Below are positions 15,976-24,636 of a DNA stretch of 64,000 bases, piece by piece. Position 1 is the first letter of the stretch, and each line of letters starts with the position of its first letter. Below the pieces are notes generated by a model. It was not told the DNA's origin and did no database searches. It saw only the letters and a list, made by a program, of their open reading frames with translations. The translations under genes and the position numbers were made by a program. This DNA comes from JALYGY01 sp963800975 (GTDB lineage Bacteria > Actinomycetota > Rubrobacteria > Rubrobacterales > Rubrobacteraceae): NCBI GenBank assembly GCA_963800975.1, contig CAWDDB010000012.1, positions 248,001-312,000 on the forward strand. The letters run 5' to 3'.

Positions 15976-16496
15976 TGAGACAGATTGCGGTGGTGCTCGC
16001 TTCGGTCTTGCTGGCTACCCTGGCGGCCGCCGCCGTCGCGGCCATCGACCCCCCGAGCGCCGAAGCCGCCGGCACCGTGAGGTCCTGCACCGGCGGAAAC
16101 ATCAAGCTCTCCACCGCGGAGAGGCAGATGCTGCAGCTGCACAACAAAGCGCGGGCCAAGAACGACCGGCGACGCCTGTGCGTCCACCCCAGGCTCCAGG
16201 AAGCAGCCGCCTCCCACTCGCGGAAGATGATCCAGAGCGACCGTTTCGCGCACGGCAGCATCGGCCAGCGCCTGAAGGGCTTCGGTTACCGGTGGAGCGC
16301 CTACGCCGAGAACATCTCCCAGGACAGCGGCCGCCCCTCGCCCGAATCCACATTCAAGCGCTGGATGCGCAGCTCCCACCACAGATCCAACCTCCTCAAC
16401 CGCAGGCTCGTCGAGGTGGGCATCGGAGCCGCCTCCGGTAACGTCAACGGCCGCAAGACAACCGCGTGGACCGTCGATTTGGGTACCCGCCGCTGA
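15975..16496 (+). CDS. Secreted CAP (SCP/PR-1) domain protein
   Basis: 173 residues. ATG 15975 overlaps the upstream stop, and GAGGGGGG lies just before it. The signal peptide (A-V-V-L-A-S-V-L-L-A-T-L-A-A-A-A-V-A-A-I) is followed by the CAP core: M-L-Q-L-H-N-K-A-R, L-Q-E-A-A-A-S-H-S-R-K-M, F-A-H-G, Y-A-E-N-I-S and the late S-S-H-H-R-S-N-L-L-N block with G-I-G. The His/Glu pocket residues are visible. Bacterial CAP proteins are exported and some bind lipids or act on the wall. Two Cys (S-C-T-G and L-C-V-H) may form a disulfide. Confidence 0.9.
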   Translation: MRQIAVVLASVLLATLAAAAVAAIDPPSAEAAGTVRSCTGGNIKLSTAERQMLQLHNKARAKNDRRRLCVHPRLQEAAASHSRKMIQSDRFAHGSIGQRLKGFGYRWSAYAENISQDSGRPSPESTFKRWMRSSHHRSNLLNRRLVEVGIGAASGNVNGRKTTAWTVDLGTRR

Positions 16497-16550
16497 GGTC
16501 TATATGATTAAGAAATATTAAGAAAATGGTAAATAATCCGGTGATTGGTG

Positions 16551-16579
16551 TTGACATTAGGGGCTAGAGGTGAAAAAAT
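16551..16579 (+). promoter_or_regulatory. Likely housekeeping promoter of the LPDTG protein gene
   Basis: TTGACA at 16551-16556, a 17-base spacer, then AAAAAT at 16574-16579. An AT-rich tract just upstream (16501-16540) could be an UP element. GGAGG at about 16609-16613 precedes the TTG start. Confidence 0.5.
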
Positions 16580-16620
16580 GCGGAACGTAAGGTAATCCTC
16601 AGGCTATAGGAGGTACGGAG

Positions 16621-17121
16621 TTGAAGAAGGTAATGTTGATGGCCGCGGTCATGGCCATGGTGTTGGCCGCCGCCGCCCCGGCTTTCGCGCAGGCGAACGC
16701 CGTTGGTGGTAGCGTCCAGTACGTGGACTGTGACCAGATCCAGGCCGCTGCCACGGGTCAGTACAACGTTGGCAACGACCAGGATCTCGCTGGCATCGCG
16801 CAGGAGCTCGGCGTCGAGCAGAACCAGGTTAGCGCGTGCCTCGACAGCATCGCTGCTGGCAACGACGTTAACATCGGTGACGATGGCAGCGCTTCCGCGA
16901 CCAGCTACAGCAAGGACTACGCTAGCGCCACGTCCTACGCCAAGGGTGGCGGCGGCAGCTCCGCTTCCGCCGGTGGCGGCGGCGGCGGCGGCGGTGGCGG
17001 CTCGGCTTCGGCCGCCGCTGGTGGGTCGCTTCCCGACACGGGTGGCGCCTCGCTGATCGCTCTGGGCGCCGGCGCTCTGCTGGTGGCCGGTGGTCTGCTG
17101 GCCCGCAGGATCGTCCGGTAG
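16621..17121 (+). CDS. LPXTG-type cell-wall-anchored glycine/serine-rich protein
   Basis: 166 residues from TTG 16621, seven bases after GGAGG. Signal peptide M-L-M-A-A-V-M-A-M-V-L-A-A-A-A-P-A-F-A, then a small domain with two Cys (Y-V-D-C-D-Q and S-A-C-L-D), a Ser/Gly/Ala linker with a run of ten glycines, and the sorting signal L-P-D-T-G-G (near 137) with a hydrophobic helix and R-R-I-V-R tail. It is predicted to be linked to the wall by a sortase; none is encoded in the window. It is followed by a strong terminator, so it is a monocistronic and probably abundant product. Confidence 0.85.
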   Translation: MKKVMLMAAVMAMVLAAAAPAFAQANAVGGSVQYVDCDQIQAAATGQYNVGNDQDLAGIAQELGVEQNQVSACLDSIAAGNDVNIGDDGSASATSYSKDYASATSYAKGGGGSSASAGGGGGGGGGGSASAAAGGSLPDTGGASLIALGAGALLVAGGLLARRIVR

Positions 17122-17154
17122 TTAGCTAGACGGACGGAAGCACCTTAGCAAGGA

Positions 17155-17183
17155 GGCGGGTCCCTTCGGGGGCCCGCCTTTTT
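17155..17183 (+). terminator. Rho-independent terminator
   Basis: GGCGGGTCCC (17155-17164), TTCG loop, GGGGCCCGCC (17169-17178), then TTTTT. It closes the LPDTG protein transcript. Confidence 0.9.
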
Positions 17184-17250
17184 CGTGCCCCGAGGGCGTC
17201 CCTTGTATTCGCGTGATGTTGTGGATATCCTCATGCGCGGTGAGTAAGTC

Positions 17251-18060
17251 TTGAGCCGCGTCCTTTTCAGAATCTCGGTGGGTTTTCTTGTGGGGGCCCT
17301 CGCCCTGTTGGCGACGGTGCTCTCCCTCTCGGAGTACTACCTGGGCGAGGCGCAACGCCTCTACGCCGCCGGTGACGCGCAGGGGTCGCTCGAGGCCTCG
17401 CGCATGGCAGTCCGCCTCGATCCCTTCGACACGGAGGCGCTCGAGACGCAGTCCTTGATCTACGAGCAGCAGCGACGCTACGAGGATGCCGCCGACGCGC
17501 TGAGGGAGGCCACAGGGCGGGACCCCCGCAACTACATCCCTTACCTCATGCTTGGCAACCTGCAGCTCAACGAGCTCGAGGAGCTCGAGGCCGCGGAGCA
17601 GAGCTACCGGGAAGTGCTCACGCTCAGCCCGCTGGAGAGCACCGTCCGCGAGGCGCTCGCCCAGGTGCTCATACAGCAGGGCGAGCTGGGAGAGGCCAGG
17701 GACGAGTACGAGAAGCTCAAAGAAAGTGGCGAGATCTCGTTCCAGGGGCTCTACGACCTGGGGAGGATCTACGTTCGCACGGGTCGGCCCGAGGAGGGGT
17801 TGCAGGACATCAAGCTCGCGCGGCAGCGGGCCAAGAGGGGGCTCGACGAGCTCAACGGGGTTCCGAGGGCGGAGCGCGAGCAGCTTCTGGACTCCATGCA
17901 GCTCGCCTCCGCCGACGCGCTCGTGGTTATCGGTAACTACGACAGGGCGCGTGAGATCATCTCCGGGAGCGACTCCGAGCAGGCGCCGGCGCTGCTCCAG
18001 CTCCTGGACTCGAACCCCGACGCGTACCGAGAGTCGGTGGTGACCAGTGAAATCTACTAG
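17251..18060 (+). CDS. TPR protein at the head of a polysaccharide operon
   Basis: 269 residues from TTG 17251. One N-terminal signal-anchor helix (V-G-F-L-V-G-A-L-A-L-L-A-T-V-L-S-L) is followed by several tetratricopeptide units, for example A-Q-R-L-Y-A-A-G-D-A-Q-G-S-L-E-A and Y-E-D-A-A-D-A-L-R-E-A-T-G-R-D-P-R-N-Y. The TPRs probably face outside and act as a scaffold, as TPR proteins do in exopolysaccharide assembly. It overlaps the next gene by 14 bp, and all seven genes to 23863 are coupled by overlaps or very short gaps. Confidence 0.85.
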   Translation: MSRVLFRISVGFLVGALALLATVLSLSEYYLGEAQRLYAAGDAQGSLEASRMAVRLDPFDTEALETQSLIYEQQRRYEDAADALREATGRDPRNYIPYLMLGNLQLNELEELEAAEQSYREVLTLSPLESTVREALAQVLIQQGELGEARDEYEKLKESGEISFQGLYDLGRIYVRTGRPEEGLQDIKLARQRAKRGLDELNGVPRAEREQLLDSMQLASADALVVIGNYDRAREIISGSDSEQAPALLQLLDSNPDAYRESVVTSEIY

Positions 18061-18775
18061 CGGGCGTGGCTGGCAGAAGGAGCCGCGAGACAATTTTCCG
18101 CTCTCCGAGGCCCTGGACATCCTCTGGGGACGCCGGGTGCTGGTCGCTGGCGTCGGGCTGACGCTGGTGGTGGTCGCGTTGCTATTCGGTCTATCGAGGG
18201 AACCCGTATACGTCGCCGAGGCGGTGGTGAGCCTGGAGCCGCGCGAGAGGCTTGGCAACACCCAGGCCCGAGAGGACTTCGTGAAAGGGGTCCAGGGAGA
18301 CGTCGTGGGGGACGCGTGGCTCAGGGCGGTGATGCGTCGGGCTGGCTGGGGAAGGGATGCCGCGAGCTTCAGGGAGCGGTTGGACCCCCGGATCGTTGTC
18401 CGCGGCGACGAGGTTGGGCTCCGGGTGCGGTTCACGGGAACGACGCCGGATCAGGCGGCGCGCGCGGCGAACGCGTATGCTGATCTCTTCGTCAGCAGGG
18501 TAGAGAGGCTCAACGCGGGTGGGCTGGCGGGGGGGACGCTGGCCGCCTCGGCGACCGTAGAGCGCGGGGCCGTGCCGCCGCAAGGGTCGAACATGCGCTT
18601 GTTCCTGTACGCGGTAGCCGCGATCGCGGTGGGGGTGCTTGCGGGCACGGCCCTGGCGTTCTTGCTCGAGAATCGATCGCGCGGGTGGCGTGACGTCCGC
18701 CACGCCGAGCTGACGCTGCAGGCGCCGGTGCTTGGCGTCATACCCGAGTACTCGTCCGTTGGCGAGGAGGACTGA
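18047..18775 (+). CDS. Wzz/CapA-like polysaccharide co-polymerase
   Basis: 242 residues from GTG 18047. Two transmembrane helices bracket an extracytoplasmic region: V-L-V-A-G-V-G-L-T-L-V-V-V-A-L-L-F near residues 30-47 and L-F-L-Y-A-V-A-A-I-A-V-G-V-L-A-G-T near 185-205. This is the Wzz/YveK plan. Such proteins set polysaccharide chain length and activate the partner CpsD-type ATPase, here the next gene. The C-terminal cytoplasmic tail ends V-L-G-V-I-P-E-Y, as commonly seen just before the kinase gene. No Tyr cluster is present. Confidence 0.85.
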   Translation: MKSTSGRGWQKEPRDNFPLSEALDILWGRRVLVAGVGLTLVVVALLFGLSREPVYVAEAVVSLEPRERLGNTQAREDFVKGVQGDVVGDAWLRAVMRRAGWGRDAASFRERLDPRIVVRGDEVGLRVRFTGTTPDQAARAANAYADLFVSRVERLNAGGLAGGTLAASATVERGAVPPQGSNMRLFLYAVAAIAVGVLAGTALAFLLENRSRGWRDVRHAELTLQAPVLGVIPEYSSVGEED

Positions 18776-18776
18776 G

Positions 18777-19427
18777 CTGGACCTCGAAGCGATAAAGGGC
18801 GCCTGGGCCGGGAGGTTGCTGGATCCCGCATCTCCGCTGAGGCGCTATTACGATGAGCTGGCGAGGAACGTTCTCTCCGTCGGAGAAGACGTCAAGAGCA
18901 TCGTCGTCACCAGCCCGGAGCCGGGAGCCGGGCGAACGAGCGTGTGCCTCGGGCTCGGTGCGGCGCTTGTGGGCACGGGACGCCGGGTGGCCGTCGTCGA
19001 CTGCGATCTCGAGAACCCGCACCTGCACCGGATGCTGGGCGAGCCCAACTTCGTGGGCCTCACCAGCGGTCTCAGGGGGGACAAGTCGCTGGAGGGCTAC
19101 GGCCACGAGGCCATACCGGGGCTCCTGATCCTCCCGACCGGGCCGGTGCCCTCGGACCCGGCCGTGCTCGAGAAGGAGCGCTTCGTCGAGGCGGTGCGGG
19201 GTCTCGAGAATGGGCGAGATGCGATAATAATCGACGCCCCGGTGGCCGCGGACGTCCTGAGGTCCCGTAGCCTCTCGGGCGGCTTCGACGGGGTCTTGCT
19301 CGTCGTCCACGCCTCCCGCACCTCCAAGAGTACGGCCCGCGCGACGACCGACGACATGCTCGAAGCCGGTATAAACCTCCTCGGGGTGGTGCTCAACGGA
19401 TCCTCCAGCCCGGGAGAGCGGTCTTGA
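18777..19427 (+). CDS. CpsD/Wzc-like P-loop ATPase with altered Walker A
   Basis: About 216 residues if it starts at CTG 18777, which has GAGGAGG six bases upstream right after the wzz stop. A TTG at 18732 is the only ordinary alternative and has no good binding site. Walker A reads P-G-A-G-R-T-S, with Arg where BY-kinases have Lys. Walker A' V-A-V-V-D-C-D-L-E-N-P and Walker B I-I-I-D-A-P are also modified, and there is no C-terminal Tyr cluster. It is therefore probably a non-kinase or weak ATPase partner of the Wzz-like protein, in contrast to the canonical copy at 30365-31099. Confidence 0.82.
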   Translation: MDLEAIKGAWAGRLLDPASPLRRYYDELARNVLSVGEDVKSIVVTSPEPGAGRTSVCLGLGAALVGTGRRVAVVDCDLENPHLHRMLGEPNFVGLTSGLRGDKSLEGYGHEAIPGLLILPTGPVPSDPAVLEKERFVEAVRGLENGRDAIIIDAPVAADVLRSRSLSGGFDGVLLVVHASRTSKSTARATTDDMLEAGINLLGVVLNGSSSPGERS

Positions 19428-21037
19428 GCGAAAGCGTAGGAAAGAACGGCGAAGCATCCGGCCGTCAGGCTGGCGAAGAGAAGAGCCGCCGGACGGGACG
19501 CCTGCTCGCCATCTTCAAGGCCCTGGTGCTCCTGACGCTCGCCGCAGTCGCCGCGTACGGGATGCTCAACCAGGGGCTATACGTCGAGGGACTCTGGCAG
19601 CCGGTTGCCGCTGGCACCCTCGGGCTGCTGTTCGTTACCGTGATCGTGCGCGGCTACTACGCGGACCTGCCGCAGGCGGCCTGGATCATGGTCGCCTTCC
19701 TCGCGGCGCTCGTCGGCATCAAGGGTCTCTCGATGGTGTGGACCATAAGCGAGACCGAGACAATCAACGAGCTCGTGCGGTCCTCGATGTACCTGGCCGT
19801 TTTCCTGGCGGCCCTCGGCGGGCTGGCCTCTGCGCGTCAGGTAGGGCCGCTGATGGACGTCGCTATCCTGATGGTCGCCGCCGTCGCCGGCTACGGGCTG
19901 CTGCAGAAGATCAATCCCGTCCTTTACCCCATAGATTCCCTCGACGATGTGAGGATAGATTCCACCCTGGAGTACGTGAACACGACCGCCGCCGTCCTGG
20001 GCATGGGGGTGGCGCTGGTCCTGGCGCGGACGCTATCGACGCGCAACGCCATCTTGCGGGGGGTCTACGCGGTGTTGACGCTCGCCTTCTTCGTGGCCCT
20101 CTACCTCACCGTCTCGCGCGGCGGTATCGGCTCGCTGGGCGTGGCGATGGTCGTGCTCTTCGTCCTGACCGAGAAGCGCCTGCAGCTGCTCATCAACCTG
20201 CTGCTCGTCTCCGTGCCCGGAGCCTGGATCCTGTGGCGCATCAGGGACCTGGACGGATTTTTCAAGCCCGAGATCTCGGATGCGCGCAGGATAGAACTGG
20301 GGACGGCGTTCAGGGACGACCTCATCGTCGCCCTGGTGGTGGCCTTCGTGCTGCAGGCCGCGTACACGGTCCTGTCCGGACGTTACGAGCTGACGCTCAC
20401 GGGACGCCGGGTGGCCTCGGCGATCGTCGTCGGCGCGACGGTGCTCGTGGTGGGGGCCTTCATGTTCGTGGCCGTGAGCGCGTACGGTGGGGTTGGCCGG
20501 GTCTACGAGACGCTCGTGAGTAGCCCGGACCAGACCGAGAACCTGGGCGGCAGGCTCACGTCCCTGGATACCGGTTTCAGGCAGGACTACTGGAAGGTTG
20601 GCTGGGAGGCCTGGAAGGAGAGGCCCCTGACCGGCACCGGCGCCGGCACCTTCAAGTACACCTGGCTCGAGAACAGGCCGGTTGCCCAGGGCGTCCAGCA
20701 GGTCCACAACCTCTACCTGGAGCAGGGAACCGAGACCGGCGTCTTCGCGTTTCTTGCCCTCGTCGGGTTCGTGGGGACGCTCGTCGGCTACTCCGCGAGG
20801 GCCACCTGGAGATCGCGCGGAGAACGCCGGTTGCTGCTCGCGGGGCTCACCTCCGCCCTCGTCGTCTACTTCGTGTCCTCCTTCCTGGAATGGCACTGGT
20901 ACCTGCCCGGATCCACCCTGTTCCTCTTTTTCCTCGCCGGCATCACCGCCAAGTTCGCCTGCAAGGAGGATTGGGCGCCGTCCGAGCCGGAGGCGCAGGC
21001 CCCTGGCGAAAAGGTGCCAACCGACGAGCGATCTTAG
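19424..21037 (+). CDS. O-antigen polymerase/ligase family membrane protein (Wzy_C)
   Basis: 537 residues. TTG 19424 overlaps the preceding stop as TTGA, with GGGAGAG before it. About twelve hydrophobic helices are seen. A large extracytoplasmic loop (about residues 355-425) contains D-Y-W-K-V-G-W-E-A-W-K-E-R-P-L-T-G-T-G-A-G-T-F and a following V-H-N-L-Y-L-E, the pattern of Wzy_C (WaaL/PglL/Wzy) proteins. It should polymerise or transfer undecaprenyl-linked glycans outside the membrane. The C-terminus is hydrophilic and acidic. Whether it polymerises or ligates cannot be read from sequence. Confidence 0.88.
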   Translation: MSESVGKNGEASGRQAGEEKSRRTGRLLAIFKALVLLTLAAVAAYGMLNQGLYVEGLWQPVAAGTLGLLFVTVIVRGYYADLPQAAWIMVAFLAALVGIKGLSMVWTISETETINELVRSSMYLAVFLAALGGLASARQVGPLMDVAILMVAAVAGYGLLQKINPVLYPIDSLDDVRIDSTLEYVNTTAAVLGMGVALVLARTLSTRNAILRGVYAVLTLAFFVALYLTVSRGGIGSLGVAMVVLFVLTEKRLQLLINLLLVSVPGAWILWRIRDLDGFFKPEISDARRIELGTAFRDDLIVALVVAFVLQAAYTVLSGRYELTLTGRRVASAIVVGATVLVVGAFMFVAVSAYGGVGRVYETLVSSPDQTENLGGRLTSLDTGFRQDYWKVGWEAWKERPLTGTGAGTFKYTWLENRPVAQGVQQVHNLYLEQGTETGVFAFLALVGFVGTLVGYSARATWRSRGERRLLLAGLTSALVVYFVSSFLEWHWYLPGSTLFLFFLAGITAKFACKEDWAPSEPEAQAPGEKVPTDERS

Positions 21038-21045
21038 CGCCGGCG

Positions 21046-21972
21046 GTGAGGTACGTGCGGGGTGACGGCGCGAGCTTGATCGGTGCCCTGCACGTGGATC
21101 TGGGGAGGGGCGATCACCGGCGCTCCGTGTTTCTGGCCGGGAGCGGACGCAGCGGGACGACCTGGCTCTCGTCGGTGATCAACCACCGAAACGCCTACCG
21201 CTTCGTCTTCGAGCCCTTCTACCCGGCCAGGGTGCCGATGGTTGGTCACTTCCGGCGCAAGCAGTACCTGAGACCCGGCGACACTCGCGAGGAGTATCTG
21301 GTGCCCGCCACGGCCGTACTCACCGGCGGGCTCAGGAGCCTCTGGTCGGATCGCTTCAACCGGAGGCTCGTCGCGAGGCGGCGCCTGATCAAGGACATAA
21401 GGGCCAACCTACTCCTGGGCTGGATGCACGAGAACTTTCCCGGCATGCCCATCGTCCTCCTGCTGCGCCATCCCTGCGCCGTCGTGTCCTCGCGGCTCGC
21501 GCTCGGGTGGAACGACTTCCTCGCGCAGACGATGGAACAGCAAGCTCTGGTCGAGGACTTTCTGCTCCCGATGGAGGCGGACATCCGGGCCGCGCGGAGC
21601 GACTTCGAGCGTCACCTCTTCGCCTGGTGCGTCGAGAACCACGTGCCGCTGACGCAGTTCGCGCCCGGGGAGATCCACCTGGCCTTCTACGAGGACCTCC
21701 TCGCGCAACCCGAACGCGAGCTGGCACGTCTGTTTTCGTTCCTCGGCGAAGATCTCGACGACCGCGCGTACCGCGCGCTTGCGCGCCCCTCACCCATGAG
21801 CCGCGAGACCGGGGCCTCCTCCCTGGACGGCTGGCGGCGCGCCGTGCGTGGGCACCAACTGGGGCGGGCGATCGAGATACTGAGCCTGTTCGGGCTCGAC
21901 CGCGTCTACGGCGAGGGACCGATGCCCGATCCGTCCGAAGCACACGCCCTCATGGCAGAGGCGCGCTGGTGA
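21046..21972 (+). CDS. Sulfotransferase-family protein
   Basis: 308 residues if it starts at GTG 21046; a second GTG at 21055 is also possible. The PAPS 5'-phosphosulfate loop V-F-L-A-G-S-G-R-S-G-T-T-W-L and the 3'-phosphate region L-L-L-R-H-P-C-A-V-V-S-S-R are both present, in the usual order and spacing. Later comes F-Y-E-D-L-L-A-Q-P-E-R-E-L, also typical. It is cytosolic, with no leader. Within the polysaccharide operon it probably sulfates a sugar or lipid-linked repeat unit. It overlaps the next gene as GTGA. Confidence 0.87.
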   Translation: MRYVRGDGASLIGALHVDLGRGDHRRSVFLAGSGRSGTTWLSSVINHRNAYRFVFEPFYPARVPMVGHFRRKQYLRPGDTREEYLVPATAVLTGGLRSLWSDRFNRRLVARRRLIKDIRANLLLGWMHENFPGMPIVLLLRHPCAVVSSRLALGWNDFLAQTMEQQALVEDFLLPMEADIRAARSDFERHLFAWCVENHVPLTQFAPGEIHLAFYEDLLAQPERELARLFSFLGEDLDDRAYRALARPSPMSRETGASSLDGWRRAVRGHQLGRAIEILSLFGLDRVYGEGPMPDPSEAHALMAEARW

Positions 21973-23102
21973 TCCCTCGAAGCAAGCCACCCGTGGTGGT
22001 GCTCTCGGGCGTCAGGTGGGACTTCCTGTGGCAGCGCCACCAGACCCTCGCAACCCTCTTTGCCCGCGCCGGCTACCCCACGGTCTTCGTCGAGACCACG
22101 GGTATCGCGAACCCCGCCGTGACCGGATCCACGCTCCGCAAGGTCGCGTCCCGGATCCGGCACTCCGGGGGCGAACGCACCTTCGGTCAGAAGAACCTCG
22201 CCGTCTACGCGCCGCTCGCGCTTCCGCCGACCTTCGAGCTGTTTCGTGGGGTAAACCGGAGGTTCTTCGTGCCGCGGACGGTCAGGGACCTTCTTGGCAT
22301 GACCGGCCCCGATCCCGTCGTCGTGGCCTACGCGCCGACTCGGACGACGCTGGACCTGATCCTTGGCCTCCGTCCTCGGGCAGTCCTCTACGACCGCGCG
22401 GACGACTACGCGTATTTTCCTGGCGCGCCCAGAGACGTCGCGAACACCGAACGAGAGCTTCTCGGGCTGGCGGATCTCGTCTCGTGCACGTCGGAGTATC
22501 TGCTGCGGCAGGTGAGGCCATCGAGGCCCGACGCTTTCCTGAGCGGCCCCGCCGTGGATTACGGACGCTTCGCGCTCTTGCAGGAGGAAAACCCAGGCGG
22601 TGAGATCGGCACCGTCTGCTTTTTCGGGCGTGTCGGTCAGGAACGGACGGACCTGAGAGCGCTGCGCGCGATCGCCGGTGCCGGGTTCGAGGTACGGCTT
22701 CTGGGAGAGGTGGACCGCTCCGCGAGGGCTATCTTGAACGTGCCGGGCGTGCAATACGGGGGGGCGGTGCCCCACGAAGGGCTTCCGGCTTCCCTAGCCG
22801 GCGTGGACGCCTACCTCCTGCCCTACGAGATAAACAACCTTACGAAGGGCATCTCGCCGGCCAAAACCTACGAGTACCTGGCGACCGGCAAGCCCGTCGT
22901 GGCCTCGCCCCTCCCGGCGCTGCGGGATCTCGCGGAGCACGTGTACGTCGCGAACGAGCCGCCGGAGTTCGTGGACGTATTGCGGAGGCTTGGCGAGCTC
23001 GAGTCTGAGGAGAAGGCGCAGGCCAGGGTCAGGCTCGCGCGCGAGAACTCCTGGGAGACGCGCTTCGGGGAGATAGAGGAAGCCCTGTGGCACGCAATAT
23101 AG
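21969..23102 (+). CDS. Glycosyltransferase (GT4-like, GT-B fold)
   Basis: 377 residues from GTG 21969, overlapping the sulfotransferase stop. The N-terminus has V-V-V-L-S-G-V-R-W-D-F-L-W-Q-R-H-Q, as in glycosyltransferases of exopolysaccharide loci. The acceptor-side domain contains Y-D-R-A-D-D-Y-A-Y-F, and the nucleotide-sugar side has C-F-F-G-R-V-G, then G-I-S-P-A-K-T-Y-E-Y-L-A-T-G-K-P-V-V-A-S, the family's E-x7-E-like region. It should add one sugar to the lipid-linked repeat on the cytoplasmic face. It overlaps the following wecG-like gene by 16 bp. Confidence 0.88.
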   Translation: MIPRSKPPVVVLSGVRWDFLWQRHQTLATLFARAGYPTVFVETTGIANPAVTGSTLRKVASRIRHSGGERTFGQKNLAVYAPLALPPTFELFRGVNRRFFVPRTVRDLLGMTGPDPVVVAYAPTRTTLDLILGLRPRAVLYDRADDYAYFPGAPRDVANTERELLGLADLVSCTSEYLLRQVRPSRPDAFLSGPAVDYGRFALLQEENPGGEIGTVCFFGRVGQERTDLRALRAIAGAGFEVRLLGEVDRSARAILNVPGVQYGGAVPHEGLPASLAGVDAYLLPYEINNLTKGISPAKTYEYLATGKPVVASPLPALRDLAEHVYVANEPPEFVDVLRRLGELESEEKAQARVRLARENSWETRFGEIEEALWHAI

Positions 23103-23863
23103 GAGGCAGGGTCGACGTCCTGGGGGTCGGCGTGGACCCGTTGACGGTCGAGGACCTGAACGCGGAGGTCGGGCGCCTGGCAAATGCGCGCGGGCGCGGC
23201 CTCGTGTTGAACGTGAACGCCCACAGCCTCAACCTCTGCTGGGAAGATCCCGGGCTCCGCCGCTTCTTGAACGGCGCGGATGTCGTCTTCTGCGACGGGG
23301 CGGGCGTGATGCTAGCGGCGAGGATACTGGGCGGGCGTATCCCGGTAAGGATCACCTACGCCGACTATGCCTGGCAGCTGGCCGCCTTCGCAGCGTCGGA
23401 GGGCTTGTCGCTGTTCTTCCTCGGCTCCCGGCCCGGGGTGGCGCGCGTGGCGGCGCAGAGGTTGAAGCAGCGCCACCCCGACCTCGAGATCGTCGGCGTC
23501 TGTCATGGCTACTTCGACCGTGCCGCGGGGAGCCCCGAGAACGAGGCGGTCGTGCGGGAGATCAACGCCGCGGCCCCGGACATACTACTCGTCGGCCTCG
23601 GGATGCCGCTTCAGGAGCGCTGGCTGATGCGGAACAGGCCCAGGCTCGACGCCGGCGTCGCCCTGGCCGGCGGCGCCGTCTTCGACTATGTCTCAGGCAC
23701 CCTGGCCAGGGGGCCCAGCATCCTCACCTCTCACGGTTTCGAGTGGCTGGCGCGCCTCCTGATCGAACCCCGACGGTTGTGGCGAAGGTACCTTATCGGC
23801 AACCCTCTTTTCCTCCTGCGGGTGGCCGGGCAACGCCTCGCGCGGGGACGCGGCAAGCCCTAG
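23087..23863 (+). CDS. WecG/TagA/CpsF-family glycosyltransferase (GT26)
   Basis: 258 residues. Hallmarks of the family are clear: N-V-N-A-H-S-L-N-L near residue 43, F-C-D-G-A-G-V-M-L-A-A-R-I-L-G-G, F-F-L-G-S-R-P-G-V-A, and L-L-V-G-L-G-M-P-L-Q-E-R-W. The family adds N-acetylmannosamine or related sugars to undecaprenyl-linked primers (TagA, WecG). Last gene of the 17.2-23.9 kb operon. It has a C-terminal basic, amphipathic stretch (L-L-I-E-P-R-R-L-W-R-R-Y) for membrane association. Confidence 0.92.
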   Translation: MARNIGGRVDVLGVGVDPLTVEDLNAEVGRLANARGRGLVLNVNAHSLNLCWEDPGLRRFLNGADVVFCDGAGVMLAARILGGRIPVRITYADYAWQLAAFAASEGLSLFFLGSRPGVARVAAQRLKQRHPDLEIVGVCHGYFDRAAGSPENEAVVREINAAAPDILLVGLGMPLQERWLMRNRPRLDAGVALAGGAVFDYVSGTLARGPSILTSHGFEWLARLLIEPRRLWRRYLIGNPLFLLRVAGQRLARGRGKP

Positions 23864-23867
23864 AAAT

Positions 23868-24026
23868 GACTACTATCCCGACGGGTCCCCTTACGGCGGA
23901 GCCGGGCTAAAGGTCGTCTACCACCACTACGTCGGCACCGCGGCGGGCAGGGGCCCCGGCGTATACCGGTTTGGCTGGGACGGCGTCCGGAGGTTCAAGT
24001 CGAAGGGAGGCTGGATCAGCAACTGA
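23868..24026 (+). pseudogene. Orphan C-terminal fragment of an unknown gene
   Basis: After the wecG stop, a frame without a start codon encodes about 52 residues: N-D-Y-Y-P-D-G-S-P-Y-G-G-A-G, then V-V-Y-H-H-Y-V-G-T and V-Y-R-F-G-W-D-G-V-R-R-F-K, ending S-K-G-G-W-I-S-N. Codon use is strongly coding-like (G/C third positions), so it looks like the surviving tail of a deleted gene. The parent family is not recognised. Confidence 0.4.
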
Positions 24027-24036
24027 GGAACCGTCG

Positions 24037-24600
24037 TCAGATGCCGACGATCACGGTGGTCGCAACCCCTACGACGATCAGCTGTCCCGCAGCCAGGATC
24101 CTGGCGTACGCGTACCGGTCAGCCAGCCAGTCCGAGACGTCCGTCTTGTACCAGAAGATACCGAGCACGATAAACACGGCACCCAAGCTCCTGGTCAGGC
24201 CGTAGGCGCCGTAGATGAGCGCCCCCAGCCCCGCGTCTCCGATGAGGAAACTCCCGATGGGCACGACGTACCACAGCCAGAACCCGATCCGGCTCGTTGC
24301 CCCGAATCCGAGCGCCAGGCCGTTCCTGGTGGCCCACTCGAGCGGTCCCTTGTGCACCCAGCGCTGCGGCGTTTCGCAATCGAATTGCAGCGGTTGGATT
24401 CGACGCCCGAAGAACTCCAGGCCGCCGACGGCGATGGCCGCGACCGCGAGGACGCTCCCAACCGCGATGCGGAGGTCGAGCGGAAGCAGACCACCCGCGG
24501 AGCCGAGGGCCGCGCCCGCGACGAGACCGGCCAGCGTCGCGGAGAGCGCGTAGACAACCGCCTTGCTGCGCCAGCTCCTGCCCGCCTGGTTCCGATACAC
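24037..24600 (-). CDS. Multi-pass membrane protein of the mau-like cluster
   Basis: 187 residues with about five hydrophobic helices, for example V-V-Y-A-L-S-A-T-L-A-G-L-V-A-G-A and I-L-A-A-G-Q-L-I-V-V-G-V-A-T-T-V-I-V-G-I. A polar segment F-D-C-E-T-P-Q-R-W-V-H-K-G-P-L-E-W-A-T-R-N-G lies between helices and holds the only Cys. Last gene of the minus-strand cluster with MauE, a thioredoxin-like protein and the Cys-rich protein. It could serve the same maturation or electron-transfer job, but the family is not recognised. Confidence 0.7.
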   Translation of the reverse strand: MYRNQAGRSWRSKAVVYALSATLAGLVAGAALGSAGGLLPLDLRIAVGSVLAVAAIAVGGLEFFGRRIQPLQFDCETPQRWVHKGPLEWATRNGLALGFGATSRIGFWLWYVVPIGSFLIGDAGLGALIYGAYGLTRSLGAVFIVLGIFWYKTDVSDWLADRYAYARILAAGQLIVVGVATTVIVGI

Positions 24601-24636
24601 GTCGGAACTCGCGATCCCGTAGACCGCGTTAGGTCC